A program made the position numbers and the translations under genes. A DNA stretch of 64,000 bases from Deinococcus detaillensis. Lineage in GTDB: Bacteria > Deinococcota > Deinococci > Deinococcales > Deinococcaceae. The DNA is taken from the NCBI RefSeq assembly GCF_007280555.1, contig NZ_VKDB01000003.1, positions 248,001 through 312,000 on the forward strand, given 5' to 3'. Positions 13,924 to 23,411 of this stretch are shown piece after piece (positions within the stretch are counted from its first letter, which is position 1; each line of letters begins with the position of its first letter). Under the pieces are notes generated by a model. That model was not told the origin of the DNA and did not search any database. It saw only the letters and a program-made list of their open reading frames with translations.

Positions 13924-14964
13924 TTACCGCGTTTTAGTGACTTTACTCAGCAGCGGCGGCGCGTCGGGGTTCAGGCCTTTGTGCAGCGCCAGATGTCCGG
14001 CGAAAAGGTAAAAGGCCAGCGCACTCGCCACCGGATCGGTTAGGGCGTGGCCGGTTTGCGGCGTGCTGAGATCGCTGCCCGCAGACGGCCCGATGGTTCG
14101 CAAGTCGGCCCCGCTGGCGACCAGGGCGGCGTAGGCTTCCAAAGTGGCGCTCCGGGCCGCGTCGGCGGAGGAAAAGCCGAGCAGCGGCAGCCCCTCTGCC
14201 AAGAGTCTCTTGGGGCCGTGGCTGAATTCGGCGGCGCTGTAGGCTTCGGCGTGAATGCCGCAGGTTTCCTTGAGCTTGAGCGCCGCTTCCTGCGCCACCC
14301 CGAAATGCAGGCCGCGTGCCAACACCAACAAATTGTCGGCAAAGCGGTAGCGCTCGGCGAGGTCGCTGGCTTCTTGTTCGAGGTTCAGGGTCCGGGTGAG
14401 CACTTCGGGCAAGCGATCCAGCGCATTCTTGAGGCTCTGATCGGGGTGCAATTCGGCGATGACTGGCAAAAAAGCGGTCAGGCTGGCGAGGTAACTTTTG
14501 GTGGCGGCCACTGCCTTTTCTTCGCCGCAGCACAGCGGCAACACGAACTCCGCTTCGTGGGCCAGTTCGCTGCTCTCTGCATTGACCAGCGCCACCGTCA
14601 TCGCGCCGCCTGCGCGGGCCATTTTGACATTCTCCACCACGTCTGGGCTGGCCCCCGACTGCGAGACGGCAATCAGGAGCGCCCCGCGCAAGTCCAGCTT
14701 GGTGCCGTATAAAGTGTGAACGCTCGGCCCCAGCGAGGCCACCGGCAAGGAGAGTTGCGTTTCCAGCGCGTATTTCAGCACGGTGCAGGCGTGGTCGGAA
14801 CTGCCCCGCGCCACTGTCACGGCGTAGGGCGGGAGGCGCTCACGCAGGGCGGCGGCGAGGTGCTGAGCCGCCTGAGCGTTTTGGCGTTGCTGGCGCTCAA
14901 TGACTTGCGGCGCTTGGCGGGCTTCTTGCAGCATCAGGGGGTCGGGGGCAGTTTGAAGTGACAT
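13924..14964 (-). CDS. SIS-domain sugar isomerase/deaminase (NagB-II or GlmS-isomerase-like)
   Basis: A 346-residue protein with two SIS domains, resembling the isomerase half of GlmS without the glutaminase domain. Visible features are ARGSSDHACTVLKYALE near residue 55, the sugar-phosphate loop AVSQSGASPDVVE, and the second-domain motif ARGLHFGVAQEAALKLKETC with EFSHGPKRL. It starts with AAAGGAG upstream and lies 57 bp after nagA, so the pair probably deacetylates GlcNAc-6-P and then deaminates GlcN-6-P to fructose-6-P. No NagB-I is present, which supports the NagB-II role. Which sugar phosphate is used remains inferred. Confidence 0.85.
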   Translation of the reverse strand: MSLQTAPDPLMLQEARQAPQVIERQQRQNAQAAQHLAAALRERLPPYAVTVARGSSDHACTVLKYALETQLSLPVASLGPSVHTLYGTKLDLRGALLIAVSQSGASPDVVENVKMARAGGAMTVALVNAESSELAHEAEFVLPLCCGEEKAVAATKSYLASLTAFLPVIAELHPDQSLKNALDRLPEVLTRTLNLEQEASDLAERYRFADNLLVLARGLHFGVAQEAALKLKETCGIHAEAYSAAEFSHGPKRLLAEGLPLLGFSSADAARSATLEAYAALVASGADLRTIGPSAGSDLSTPQTGHALTDPVASALAFYLFAGHLALHKGLNPDAPPLLSKVTKTR

Positions 14965-15021
14965 GACGGCTCCTTTGAGGCGCTTGGCGTGCAGGTTGTG
15001 ACGTGTGCGGAAGGAGGGGAT

Positions 15022-16152
15022 TTAGCTTGCGGGGGCCAACTCTATCTGCTCACCGCCTACATACACTTCTTGTACTTCAAACCGCTCATTCATGACCACC
15101 AGATCGGCCCGCAGACCCACTTCCAAGCGGCCACGGTCGGTCAGGCCGAGCGAATCGGCGGGGGCGGCGCTGAGCATTCGGCTGACCTGCGGCAAGCTCA
15201 GGCCCGTTGCCAGCGCGTTTTTGAGGGCCACATCCAAGGTCAAGACGCTGCCCGCGATGCTGCGCCCGTCTTTGAGCACCGCTTTACCGCTTTTGACGAT
15301 GACTGTTTGCCCGCCGAGTTCGCTTTCTCCGTCACCGAGTCCGGCGGCCCGCATGGCGTCGGTAATCAGCATGACCCGCTCGGCGGCGGCGGCGTGGGCC
15401 AGCAAAAAACTGGTGGGATGCACGTGAACCCCGTCCAGAATGATTTCCAGCCAAGTCTGCGAATCGGCAAGTAAAGCTCCGGCTGGCCCCGGCACGCGCC
15501 CTTCGATGCCGCCCATCGCGTTGAATAAATGGGTGGCGGCGGTTCGTCCACCTGCTGCCTGCACCGCGCTCAGAAAAGCCGTGACCGTTTCGGCGTCGGC
15601 GGTGGTGTGACCCACACCCACCCGCACGCCCGCCGCCGCGAAAGTCAGCGCCGCCTCTGTCGCGCCCGGCAACTCCGGCGCAAGGGTCACGGCGCGGATG
15701 ACGCCAGACGAGAGCACCTGCGCCACCAGATCGGGGGTGGGCAGCAAGGTTTGCGGCGGCTGCGCTCCCAGCTTATTTGGGCTGATGAAGGGGCCTTCGA
15801 GGTGTGCGCCCAGAATATCCGCGCCGCCGGGGACGCCGCGTTCCACCGTTTGGCGCACTGCTTCCAGTGCGGCCAGCACTCTGGGAAGTGGGTTGGTCAT
15901 GGTGGTGGCCAGCAGCGAAGTGGTGCCGTGCTGAGCGTGAAAGCGGGCCAGCGTGCTGATCCCTTCCGCGCCGTCCATGGTGTCGCCGCCACCGCCGCCG
16001 TGAACGTGGGTGTCGATAAATCCCGCCAGAATGTAGCGCGGCTGGGCCTGTTGAGTGTCTTTCAATTCGAGTGTTTCAATCTGCCGGCCAAAAGTGACGC
16101 GCCCTGCCTGGACGCCGCTGGGCTGCACCAACAAGCCGCTGAGCTGGGTCAT
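15022..16152 (-). CDS. nagA: N-acetylglucosamine-6-phosphate deacetylase
   Basis: A 376-residue amidohydrolase barrel that removes acetate from GlcNAc-6-phosphate. The metal and substrate motifs are GFIDTHVHGGGGGDTMDG near residue 45, GAHLEGPFIS, GVGHTTAD, THLFNAMGG and the catalytic-aspartate segment LITDAMRAAG. It is first in a two-gene operon with the SIS deaminase, so the pair feeds amino sugars from cell-wall turnover into glycolysis. No clear ribosome site precedes the ATG at 16152. Confidence 0.94.
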   Translation of the reverse strand: MTQLSGLLVQPSGVQAGRVTFGRQIETLELKDTQQAQPRYILAGFIDTHVHGGGGGDTMDGAEGISTLARFHAQHGTTSLLATTMTNPLPRVLAALEAVRQTVERGVPGGADILGAHLEGPFISPNKLGAQPPQTLLPTPDLVAQVLSSGVIRAVTLAPELPGATEAALTFAAAGVRVGVGHTTADAETVTAFLSAVQAAGGRTAATHLFNAMGGIEGRVPGPAGALLADSQTWLEIILDGVHVHPTSFLLAHAAAAERVMLITDAMRAAGLGDGESELGGQTVIVKSGKAVLKDGRSIAGSVLTLDVALKNALATGLSLPQVSRMLSAAPADSLGLTDRGRLEVGLRADLVVMNERFEVQEVYVGGEQIELAPAS

Positions 16153-16380
16153 GCGTTGGGAGCCGGACGGTGAGGGAAGGGGAGAGTTGGGCTATTCATG
16201 GGTGGCCTCCGGCAGGTAAAGCGAAGAGAAAGCAGAAAGACAGTGAGCGAACCTTAGCCTACGACTTGAAAATTATTTTTGTCAAATCGGCAGAAGTGAA
16301 GAGAAATTTTAGATCCTGCAAGAGCTGGAGGGCTGGCGCTTTGAAGTTCCTCCTATCTGCTGACCTTAACCTGCTCGCTG

Positions 16381-17469
16381 ATGCTGACCCGCTTTCGTCA
16401 ACCCCAGTCCCAGGCGCTGCTGCCCGCTCCGGCGTTTCAGGGTCGGCCCGCCTGCCCCGCGCCAAACGCCGAAGTGCGCTGGCAGTGGCATCAGCAGTTT
16501 GGGTACAACCCCTCCTCGCTGGGAGCGCTGAGCGCCGAAATTTTTGAGCAGTTAGGAATTGCGGGCGGCTTGCCGTATCACGCCGCGGGGCGGGTCTGGA
16601 TCGGCACAGGTGATCCGCTGTGTGAGCCCGAAGAGCAAACGGAGCTGCTCAGGGCCTTCGTGGCGCAGGCGCGGCGAGCGGGTAAGGTGGCGATTTTGCT
16701 GCCGGTCACGGCGCGGCTGGCGGCGGTGGCTGCGCCGCTGGGGTTCACGGCGGTCTGCCTTGGGGCCACGCCTTACCTCGAGTTGCAAAGCTGGTCGCCG
16801 GCGGGCAACAGCGGCAAAATGCTGCGCGGCAACCTCAACGCGGCGCGGCGGCTGGGTGTTAAGTTGGAGAGCGCTCCCTTAGACGGCACTGAACTGACGC
16901 CCGCTTTCCGCGCCGAGTGCGCCGCCCTGATGGGGGCCTGGCAAACCAGCCGGCGTGCCGGAACACCGCTGAGCTGGGTGTTTGAACTCGATCCATTCGG
17001 GTGGTCGGCGGGCAAGCGCTACTTTCTGGCGCGGGACGCCGGCGGGCAAGCGGTGGTTTTCTTAGCGGCCAGTCCGCTGCCGGCGCGGGGCGGCTGGTAT
17101 CTGGAAGACCTCATTCGCCACCCCAACGCGCCCAGCGGCGCGGCAGCGGCCTTGACGGCTTACGCTTTGGCCCAACTCCGGGAAAGCGGCGCGTCCCTCG
17201 CTACGCTGGGAGCCGTGCCGCTGTGCTTGCCGCGCCGCCCGGAACCGCAGGCCGCTTCCTCTGCCGTTTTGGAAACGCTGCTCTATGCTGCCCGCCCGCT
17301 GCTCTCGCGCTGGTATAACTTCGACGGCCTGCGCCAATTCAAAAACCAGTTTCGGCCTAGCTTCTGGGAAAATGAATATCTGCTGCTGCCCAGCAAGTCG
17401 GCCCTGCCCAGCGCGGCGCTCGGCTTGCTGCGGGCCACCTTGCCGGGCGGCCTGAGAACTTTGGGATAA
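16381..17469 (+). CDS. DUF2156 / MprF-C-like aminoacyl-transferase-fold protein
   Basis: A 362-residue soluble protein with the double-GNAT fold found at the C-terminus of phosphatidylglycerol lysyltransferases. Supporting patches are MLRGNLNAARRLGVKLE, DLIRHPNAPSGAAAALTAYA, ASLATLGAVPL and the terminal signature NFDGLRQFKNQFRPSFWENEY. No transmembrane flippase region is attached, so it may aminoacylate a lipid or sugar acceptor, or act otherwise; substrate is unknown. A possible -10 TAACCT lies 8 nt before the ATG. Confidence 0.75.
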   Translation: MLTRFRQPQSQALLPAPAFQGRPACPAPNAEVRWQWHQQFGYNPSSLGALSAEIFEQLGIAGGLPYHAAGRVWIGTGDPLCEPEEQTELLRAFVAQARRAGKVAILLPVTARLAAVAAPLGFTAVCLGATPYLELQSWSPAGNSGKMLRGNLNAARRLGVKLESAPLDGTELTPAFRAECAALMGAWQTSRRAGTPLSWVFELDPFGWSAGKRYFLARDAGGQAVVFLAASPLPARGGWYLEDLIRHPNAPSGAAAALTAYALAQLRESGASLATLGAVPLCLPRRPEPQAASSAVLETLLYAARPLLSRWYNFDGLRQFKNQFRPSFWENEYLLLPSKSALPSAALGLLRATLPGGLRTLG

Positions 17470-17502
17470 GTGGCTCCGGCCCCGCGTCTATACATGGCTG
17501 CT

Positions 17503-18309
17503 CTAGAGTTTGCCCACCGCCACATTCGTCAAATCAAATTCCGATTTTGGGTACTGCGGGTTCATGTCTTCCAGCGTTTCAAGCAGCAGTTGCGAGATGA
17601 CCCGGTTGCGGTACCACTTTTGGTCGGCGGGAATGACGTACCACGGCGCGGCGTCCGTACTGGTGGCGCTCAGGGCGTCCTCGTAGGCGGCGGTGTAATC
17701 GTCCCACAGCGCCCGCTCCTTGAGGTCGCCGGGGTTAAATTTCCAGTTCTTGCGGGGATCGTCTAAGCGGGCCTGTAGCCGCTGACGCTGCTCTTCGGGG
17801 CTGATGTGGAGGTACAGCTTGAGAATGCGGGTGCCCCTGCTGCCCAGTAGCGCTTCAAAATGCCGGATATGTTCGAAGCGCTGCTGGGCGGTTTTGTCGT
17901 CGATGAGCTTATGAACCCGCGTCACCAACACGTCTTCGTAGTGCGAGCGGTTGAACACGGCGATCATGCCAGCGGAGGGCGTGTGCGGGTGAATACGCCA
18001 CAAAAAGTCGTGCTTGAGGTCTTCTTCGTTGGGCACCTTGAAACTGGTGACGATGATGCCCTGCGGATTGACCGGCTCGAAGACGTGCTTGACGGTGCCG
18101 TCTTTGCCGCCTGCGTCCCGTGCTTGCAGCACCACCAAGAGGCTTTGCTGGCTCTCGGCATACAAGCGGTCTTGCAGGCCGGTGAGCTGTGCGCCGATGT
18201 CGGCTGTTTCCTGCTCGATTTTGCCCCGGTCCAGTTTCTTGGTTTCGTCAGTCGGCAGGTCGCTGAGCTTGAGTTTTTTGCCGTCTACCCGGTAGCGTGA
18301 AATATCCAT
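17503..18309 (-). CDS. ppk2: polyphosphate kinase 2
   Basis: A 268-residue PPK2-family P-loop kinase that moves phosphate between polyphosphate and nucleotides. The Walker A-like loop LQARDAGGKDGTVKHVFEPV, the central FNRSHYEDVLVTRVH and the lid-region arginines (RLQARLDDPRKNWKFNPGDL) are present. An upstream in-frame start at 18447 would overlap the preceding small gene. MDISRYRVDG at 18309 matches family N-termini and has TAGCAT five nt upstream. Whether it makes or uses ATP/GTP is not decided by sequence. Confidence 0.9.
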   Translation of the reverse strand: MDISRYRVDGKKLKLSDLPTDETKKLDRGKIEQETADIGAQLTGLQDRLYAESQQSLLVVLQARDAGGKDGTVKHVFEPVNPQGIIVTSFKVPNEEDLKHDFLWRIHPHTPSAGMIAVFNRSHYEDVLVTRVHKLIDDKTAQQRFEHIRHFEALLGSRGTRILKLYLHISPEEQRQRLQARLDDPRKNWKFNPGDLKERALWDDYTAAYEDALSATSTDAAPWYVIPADQKWYRNRVISQLLLETLEDMNPQYPKSEFDLTNVAVGKL

Positions 18310-18391
18310 GCCAGATGCTAGGCCAAGAACGCGGTGCATGGCACCAAGCCGCAAGAAAAAGCGAAGGCGCTCCCCTGCCTTTTGACTGACG

Positions 18392-18697
18392 CTACTCCCT
18401 GACCGACCAACCGAGTTGGCGCATGGCGTCGAGTTCTTCCAGCTCACGCAGGGTGCTCAGCGTGTCGCCGCCGCGCCCGTGAATGCCGCAGCCGCCGATG
18501 TTGGCACGCGGAATGCACATCACCTCTAGGCTCCGGCTGAGGCCGCCGCTGATGAGCTTGACATTTTTCAGCACGATCACTTCGCCGAGTTGCGGCAGGG
18601 CTTCCACCACCCGCAACGCTTCCTCGCCGCCCAGCAGTTCGCCTTCGATCAGCACCCCCTGAACGAGCAAGGTGACTTTGGCCGCCGTTTTGGTCAT
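18392..18697 (-). CDS. conserved-looking 101-aa protein of unknown function
   Basis: I do not recognise a family. The sequence has alternating hydrophobic strands (VTLLVQGVLIEGELL, EVIVLKNVKLISGG) and a cysteine/glycine patch (MCIPRANIGGCGIHGRGG), suggesting a small beta-rich fold. A -10 TAAACT lies exactly 6 nt before the ATG, which supports expression. It is 82 bp upstream of ppk2 on the same strand and could be co-transcribed. Confidence 0.65.
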   Translation of the reverse strand: MTKTAAKVTLLVQGVLIEGELLGGEEALRVVEALPQLGEVIVLKNVKLISGGLSRSLEVMCIPRANIGGCGIHGRGGDTLSTLRELEELDAMRQLGWSVRE

Positions 18698-18706
18698 GGG
18701 AAAAGT

Positions 18707-20173
18707 TTAGCGGAAGATAATTTTATTCAGCCCCGCGCAGGCGGTGTCGGGCGCTTGCTTGGGGTTTTGCAGAAACTGAGTGACGATGCCGTAGCCGCAC
18801 GCTGTGGTTAGGCCGGAACCGTGCGCCGCGCCGCTGATCACTACCGAATATGACCGCGTGAACTTGGCTGAAGCGGCGGGCAACCACTCGGGCGGCGTCA
18901 CCGGGTCAAACTCGCCGGCCAGCAGCAAAATCGGCACGTTGGAAGTGACCGCTTCGTTTTCCAACGCGGCGGGTGCGGTCAGCTTCCACTTCTGGCAGAC
19001 AGTGAAGATGTCCTGGCTGCTGACGCCGGCCACCAGGCCCAGCGCTTTGGCAAACTCCGGCGCAGCGTTGAGGCCTGTCCGCAACTTGGCGGGCGTGCTG
19101 TAAGCCACTTCCCCGCTGCATTCGTTACTGTAGAAAGCTCCCCACGCCAAGCTGTCGCTGAGCCCTTCAGAGAGTTTGACGGCAAAGGAAGCCTTGATGA
19201 TCTCGGTGTCCCCGTCCCTGGCTGCCACGATCAAACTGGGAATTTCGCTAAGACCCTGCGGAAAATACATCGAACCCAGTATCAGACCTTGCAGAGCAAA
19301 GCTGTCCAACTCGCCGCCATCTTTCATCTTGATCATCAGCGGTTTAGCGTCAAGTTGCTTGAGAGTGGCGCGGTAAGTGGCTTCAAGGTTGGGATATTTG
19401 GCGTTGCAGTCCGCGTCCAGCGCACAGGCCTTCAGCACCCTTTTGAAGGCGGTTTGAACTGCCAGCGGAGTCTGGGCGGGCCGGTCAATCGTCGGCGCAA
19501 TCACGCTGTCGAGGATCACTGCCCGCAGGTGCCCTGGAGCGCGGCGCAGCAGTTCTTGGGCCAGCCGCGTGCCATACGACGCGCCGTAAACATTGATCTG
19601 GTCGTAACCCAGCGCTCGGCGCACCCAGTCAATATCTAAAGCCGCTTGGGTGGTGTTGAAGTTCTCGAGGGCTACTCTGTCAGCGCGGAGTTTCTGGCCG
19701 CAAGTGATGGTCGCGCTCAAGTACAGCGCGGTAGCTTGGCTGGATTTGAGATCGTCGCGGCTGCTCAGGGCGTTGATCTGAGGGCAATTGAGGGCGGGCA
19801 AACTGCGGCCCACACCGCGCTGGTCGATGCCCACCAGATCGCGGTTTTTGAAGGCGGCACCGAGGGCAGGTACCGAATCGCTGCTCGAACCACCCGGGCC
19901 ACCTTCCAGATAAAACAGTGGATCGGGAACAGCTTTGAGCGTTGTACCACTCACGTTGGCCCGGCTCACCGCCACGAACAGTTCGATCTGTTTTCCGCGC
20001 GGCTGAGCGTGGTCGAGTGGCATCTTGACATACCCGCAGCGGTCGGCAGGCAACGCCGCGCCGCAGGGCACTTCCCGGAAGGTGGGCTTGGCGGGAGGCG
20101 CACCCGCACCGCCTGCCAATGCTGAAGAGATCAGGGTCAGCGCCAAATTCGTCGTGATCAGGCGAACAATCAT
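18707..20173 (-). CDS. exported alpha/beta hydrolase, TAP-like (tripeptidyl aminopeptidase / proline iminopeptidase type)
   Basis: A 488-residue serine hydrolase. The start at 20173 gives a clean signal peptide (MIVRLITTNLALTLISSALA) and has TACAGT 6 nt upstream; the earlier in-frame ATG at 20230 lacks this. The nucleophile elbow is NVYGASYGTRLAQELLRR, the oxyanion segment YLEGGPGGSS, the acid in LLLAGEFDPVTPPEWL and the histidine in SGAAHGSGLTTACG, followed by the TAP-like C-terminal cap. It probably cleaves peptides outside the cytoplasm; the actual substrate is unknown. Confidence 0.87.
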   Translation of the reverse strand: MIVRLITTNLALTLISSALAGGAGAPPAKPTFREVPCGAALPADRCGYVKMPLDHAQPRGKQIELFVAVSRANVSGTTLKAVPDPLFYLEGGPGGSSSDSVPALGAAFKNRDLVGIDQRGVGRSLPALNCPQINALSSRDDLKSSQATALYLSATITCGQKLRADRVALENFNTTQAALDIDWVRRALGYDQINVYGASYGTRLAQELLRRAPGHLRAVILDSVIAPTIDRPAQTPLAVQTAFKRVLKACALDADCNAKYPNLEATYRATLKQLDAKPLMIKMKDGGELDSFALQGLILGSMYFPQGLSEIPSLIVAARDGDTEIIKASFAVKLSEGLSDSLAWGAFYSNECSGEVAYSTPAKLRTGLNAAPEFAKALGLVAGVSSQDIFTVCQKWKLTAPAALENEAVTSNVPILLLAGEFDPVTPPEWLPAASAKFTRSYSVVISGAAHGSGLTTACGYGIVTQFLQNPKQAPDTACAGLNKIIFR

Positions 20174-20406
20174 GCTCGGACTGTAGCAAGCGGGAAGTCG
20201 GGTAGGTGTCATGGATTCCGGAGTACTCATTTATATCCATTCCAAGGAGAGTTTGTTGACCATGCGTCTACGCTGAGTAGCCCCGCCCCAAGAAATCGCC
20301 GAGTCATTACCGCTCGGTGGGCAGTTGGCAGAGTAAGGGGCAGTTCCGGTAGCAGATAAAAAACATTTAACAAACTTTTGACATCCAGAGGTCTACACTC
20401 ATAAAC

Positions 20407-21171
20407 ATGACGAATCTTGCGCTGCCCAGTCGGAGTCGTGTTATCCGCCGTCTGCTCCTGAGTGCTTTGCTGGCCTTGCCAGCGGCCTCGGCCCAGACGC
20501 TGATTCTCAACGGTAAGGTGTCGAGTGAAAAGACTGTGGTGGTGGGCGGCAAGATCTACGTGCCGCTGAGCGCCCTGCCCAGCCTCGGCGTTCAGGTCAG
20601 CAGCGGCAGCGGCGTCACCAGTTTGACGGGTGGCAAAGTGGTGGCCGCTGCGCCCAGCACCGGCACGCCAGCAGCCAACAACGGGTCTGGAGGCGTCAAT
20701 CAGAAGGCCAGTGTGTCGGGCTGTATCAACGAATGGCTTTTCAATGGTGTGTGGCGAATGCGCGTCACTAAAGTTATGCCCATTAAGGACGAGGCCGGTT
20801 ACAGCTATGGAAGCGGCTGGGGTATTGCGGTGGAGATAAGAAACGGCACCACTCAGACGATAAAGCTCTCTGATACGGGGATTATTTATAATGGATCTAT
20901 GAATCTGGCGTTCGCTGACGGCGACAGCTGGGCCAAAGATACACGTGAGGGCTGGCAAGATAAAACTTACGCCAAGTTACCTCAGGGTGCAGGCTTTCTC
21001 TATACGTTCCGCATGTACCCGGAAGCCAAAATGGCAGACGCCGATGTGCTGGCCAAACCACCGCAAAAATTCTTGCTGGAAAACCTGAAAAAGATAGACC
21101 CGGATCTAAAGAATGTCGGCTTTACTGTGCCCGACCCGAGCTTCCGGGTGGATCTGACGTGCAAGAAGTGA
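20407..21171 (+). CDS. exported protein with copper-amine-oxidase-N-like domain
   Basis: A 254-residue secreted protein. After a signal peptide ending LLALPAASAQ comes a short domain (LILNGKVSSEKTVVVGGKIYVPLSALPSLG) like the copper amine oxidase N-terminal module, a stalk-type envelope domain that is not enzymatic by itself. A low-complexity Gly/Ala/Thr linker leads to an unrecognised beta-rich region with cysteines near both ends (SGCINEW, DLTCKK) that could form a disulfide. Codons in the last third are noticeably less GC-rich than in neighbours. TACACT lies 7 nt before the ATG. Confidence 0.72.
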   Translation: MTNLALPSRSRVIRRLLLSALLALPAASAQTLILNGKVSSEKTVVVGGKIYVPLSALPSLGVQVSSGSGVTSLTGGKVVAAAPSTGTPAANNGSGGVNQKASVSGCINEWLFNGVWRMRVTKVMPIKDEAGYSYGSGWGIAVEIRNGTTQTIKLSDTGIIYNGSMNLAFADGDSWAKDTREGWQDKTYAKLPQGAGFLYTFRMYPEAKMADADVLAKPPQKFLLENLKKIDPDLKNVGFTVPDPSFRVDLTCKK

Positions 21172-21303
21172 GCATCTGAAATTGGATGGGCGGTAGAGGT
21201 TGCACCTGACCTGTTTCGATGACGCCGTGTATAAAGCGGTCTTTCCGGGAGCCAAATTGATCGGCGCAGCAGCTTCGTGATGAGTGTCAAACAGCAGTTG
21301 CCA

Positions 21304-21342
21304 TAAAAAAGCGCCCCCAGCCATGTTCGGTTGGGGGCGCTT
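21304..21342 (-). terminator. terminator of typA
   Basis: AAGCGCCCCCA (21309-21319) pairs with TGGGGGCGCTT (21332-21342). On the minus strand the hairpin is followed by a run of Ts (21310-21305). It also lies downstream of the convergent exported-protein gene. Confidence 0.88.
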
Positions 21343-21355
21343 CTTGTTGTTTTGC

Positions 21356-23137
<1,782 letters not shown>

Positions 23138-23411
23138 GTTCCTTCTCCTTAACGGCGGCCCTCCTTCGCTCGCCGGTCTCGGAAAAGCCGGTGTAAGGAA
23201 GAAGGCCACAAAAACGCCCGCGCTCCGGCCACTTACTCGCCGGGGCGGGCACCCAACCGTGAATACTAACAGATTCTGGCGCGGCTGAGTCAGGGCAAAG
23301 TCACGGTTCGGGGGACACAGCGCCGGGAGCGGGTTGCTCAATTCTTGAGCTTCGCTTCATTTCTATGTGCTGGACGTGGCCAGAACGCAGCGGCGGTATA
23401 CCCTAGACCTT

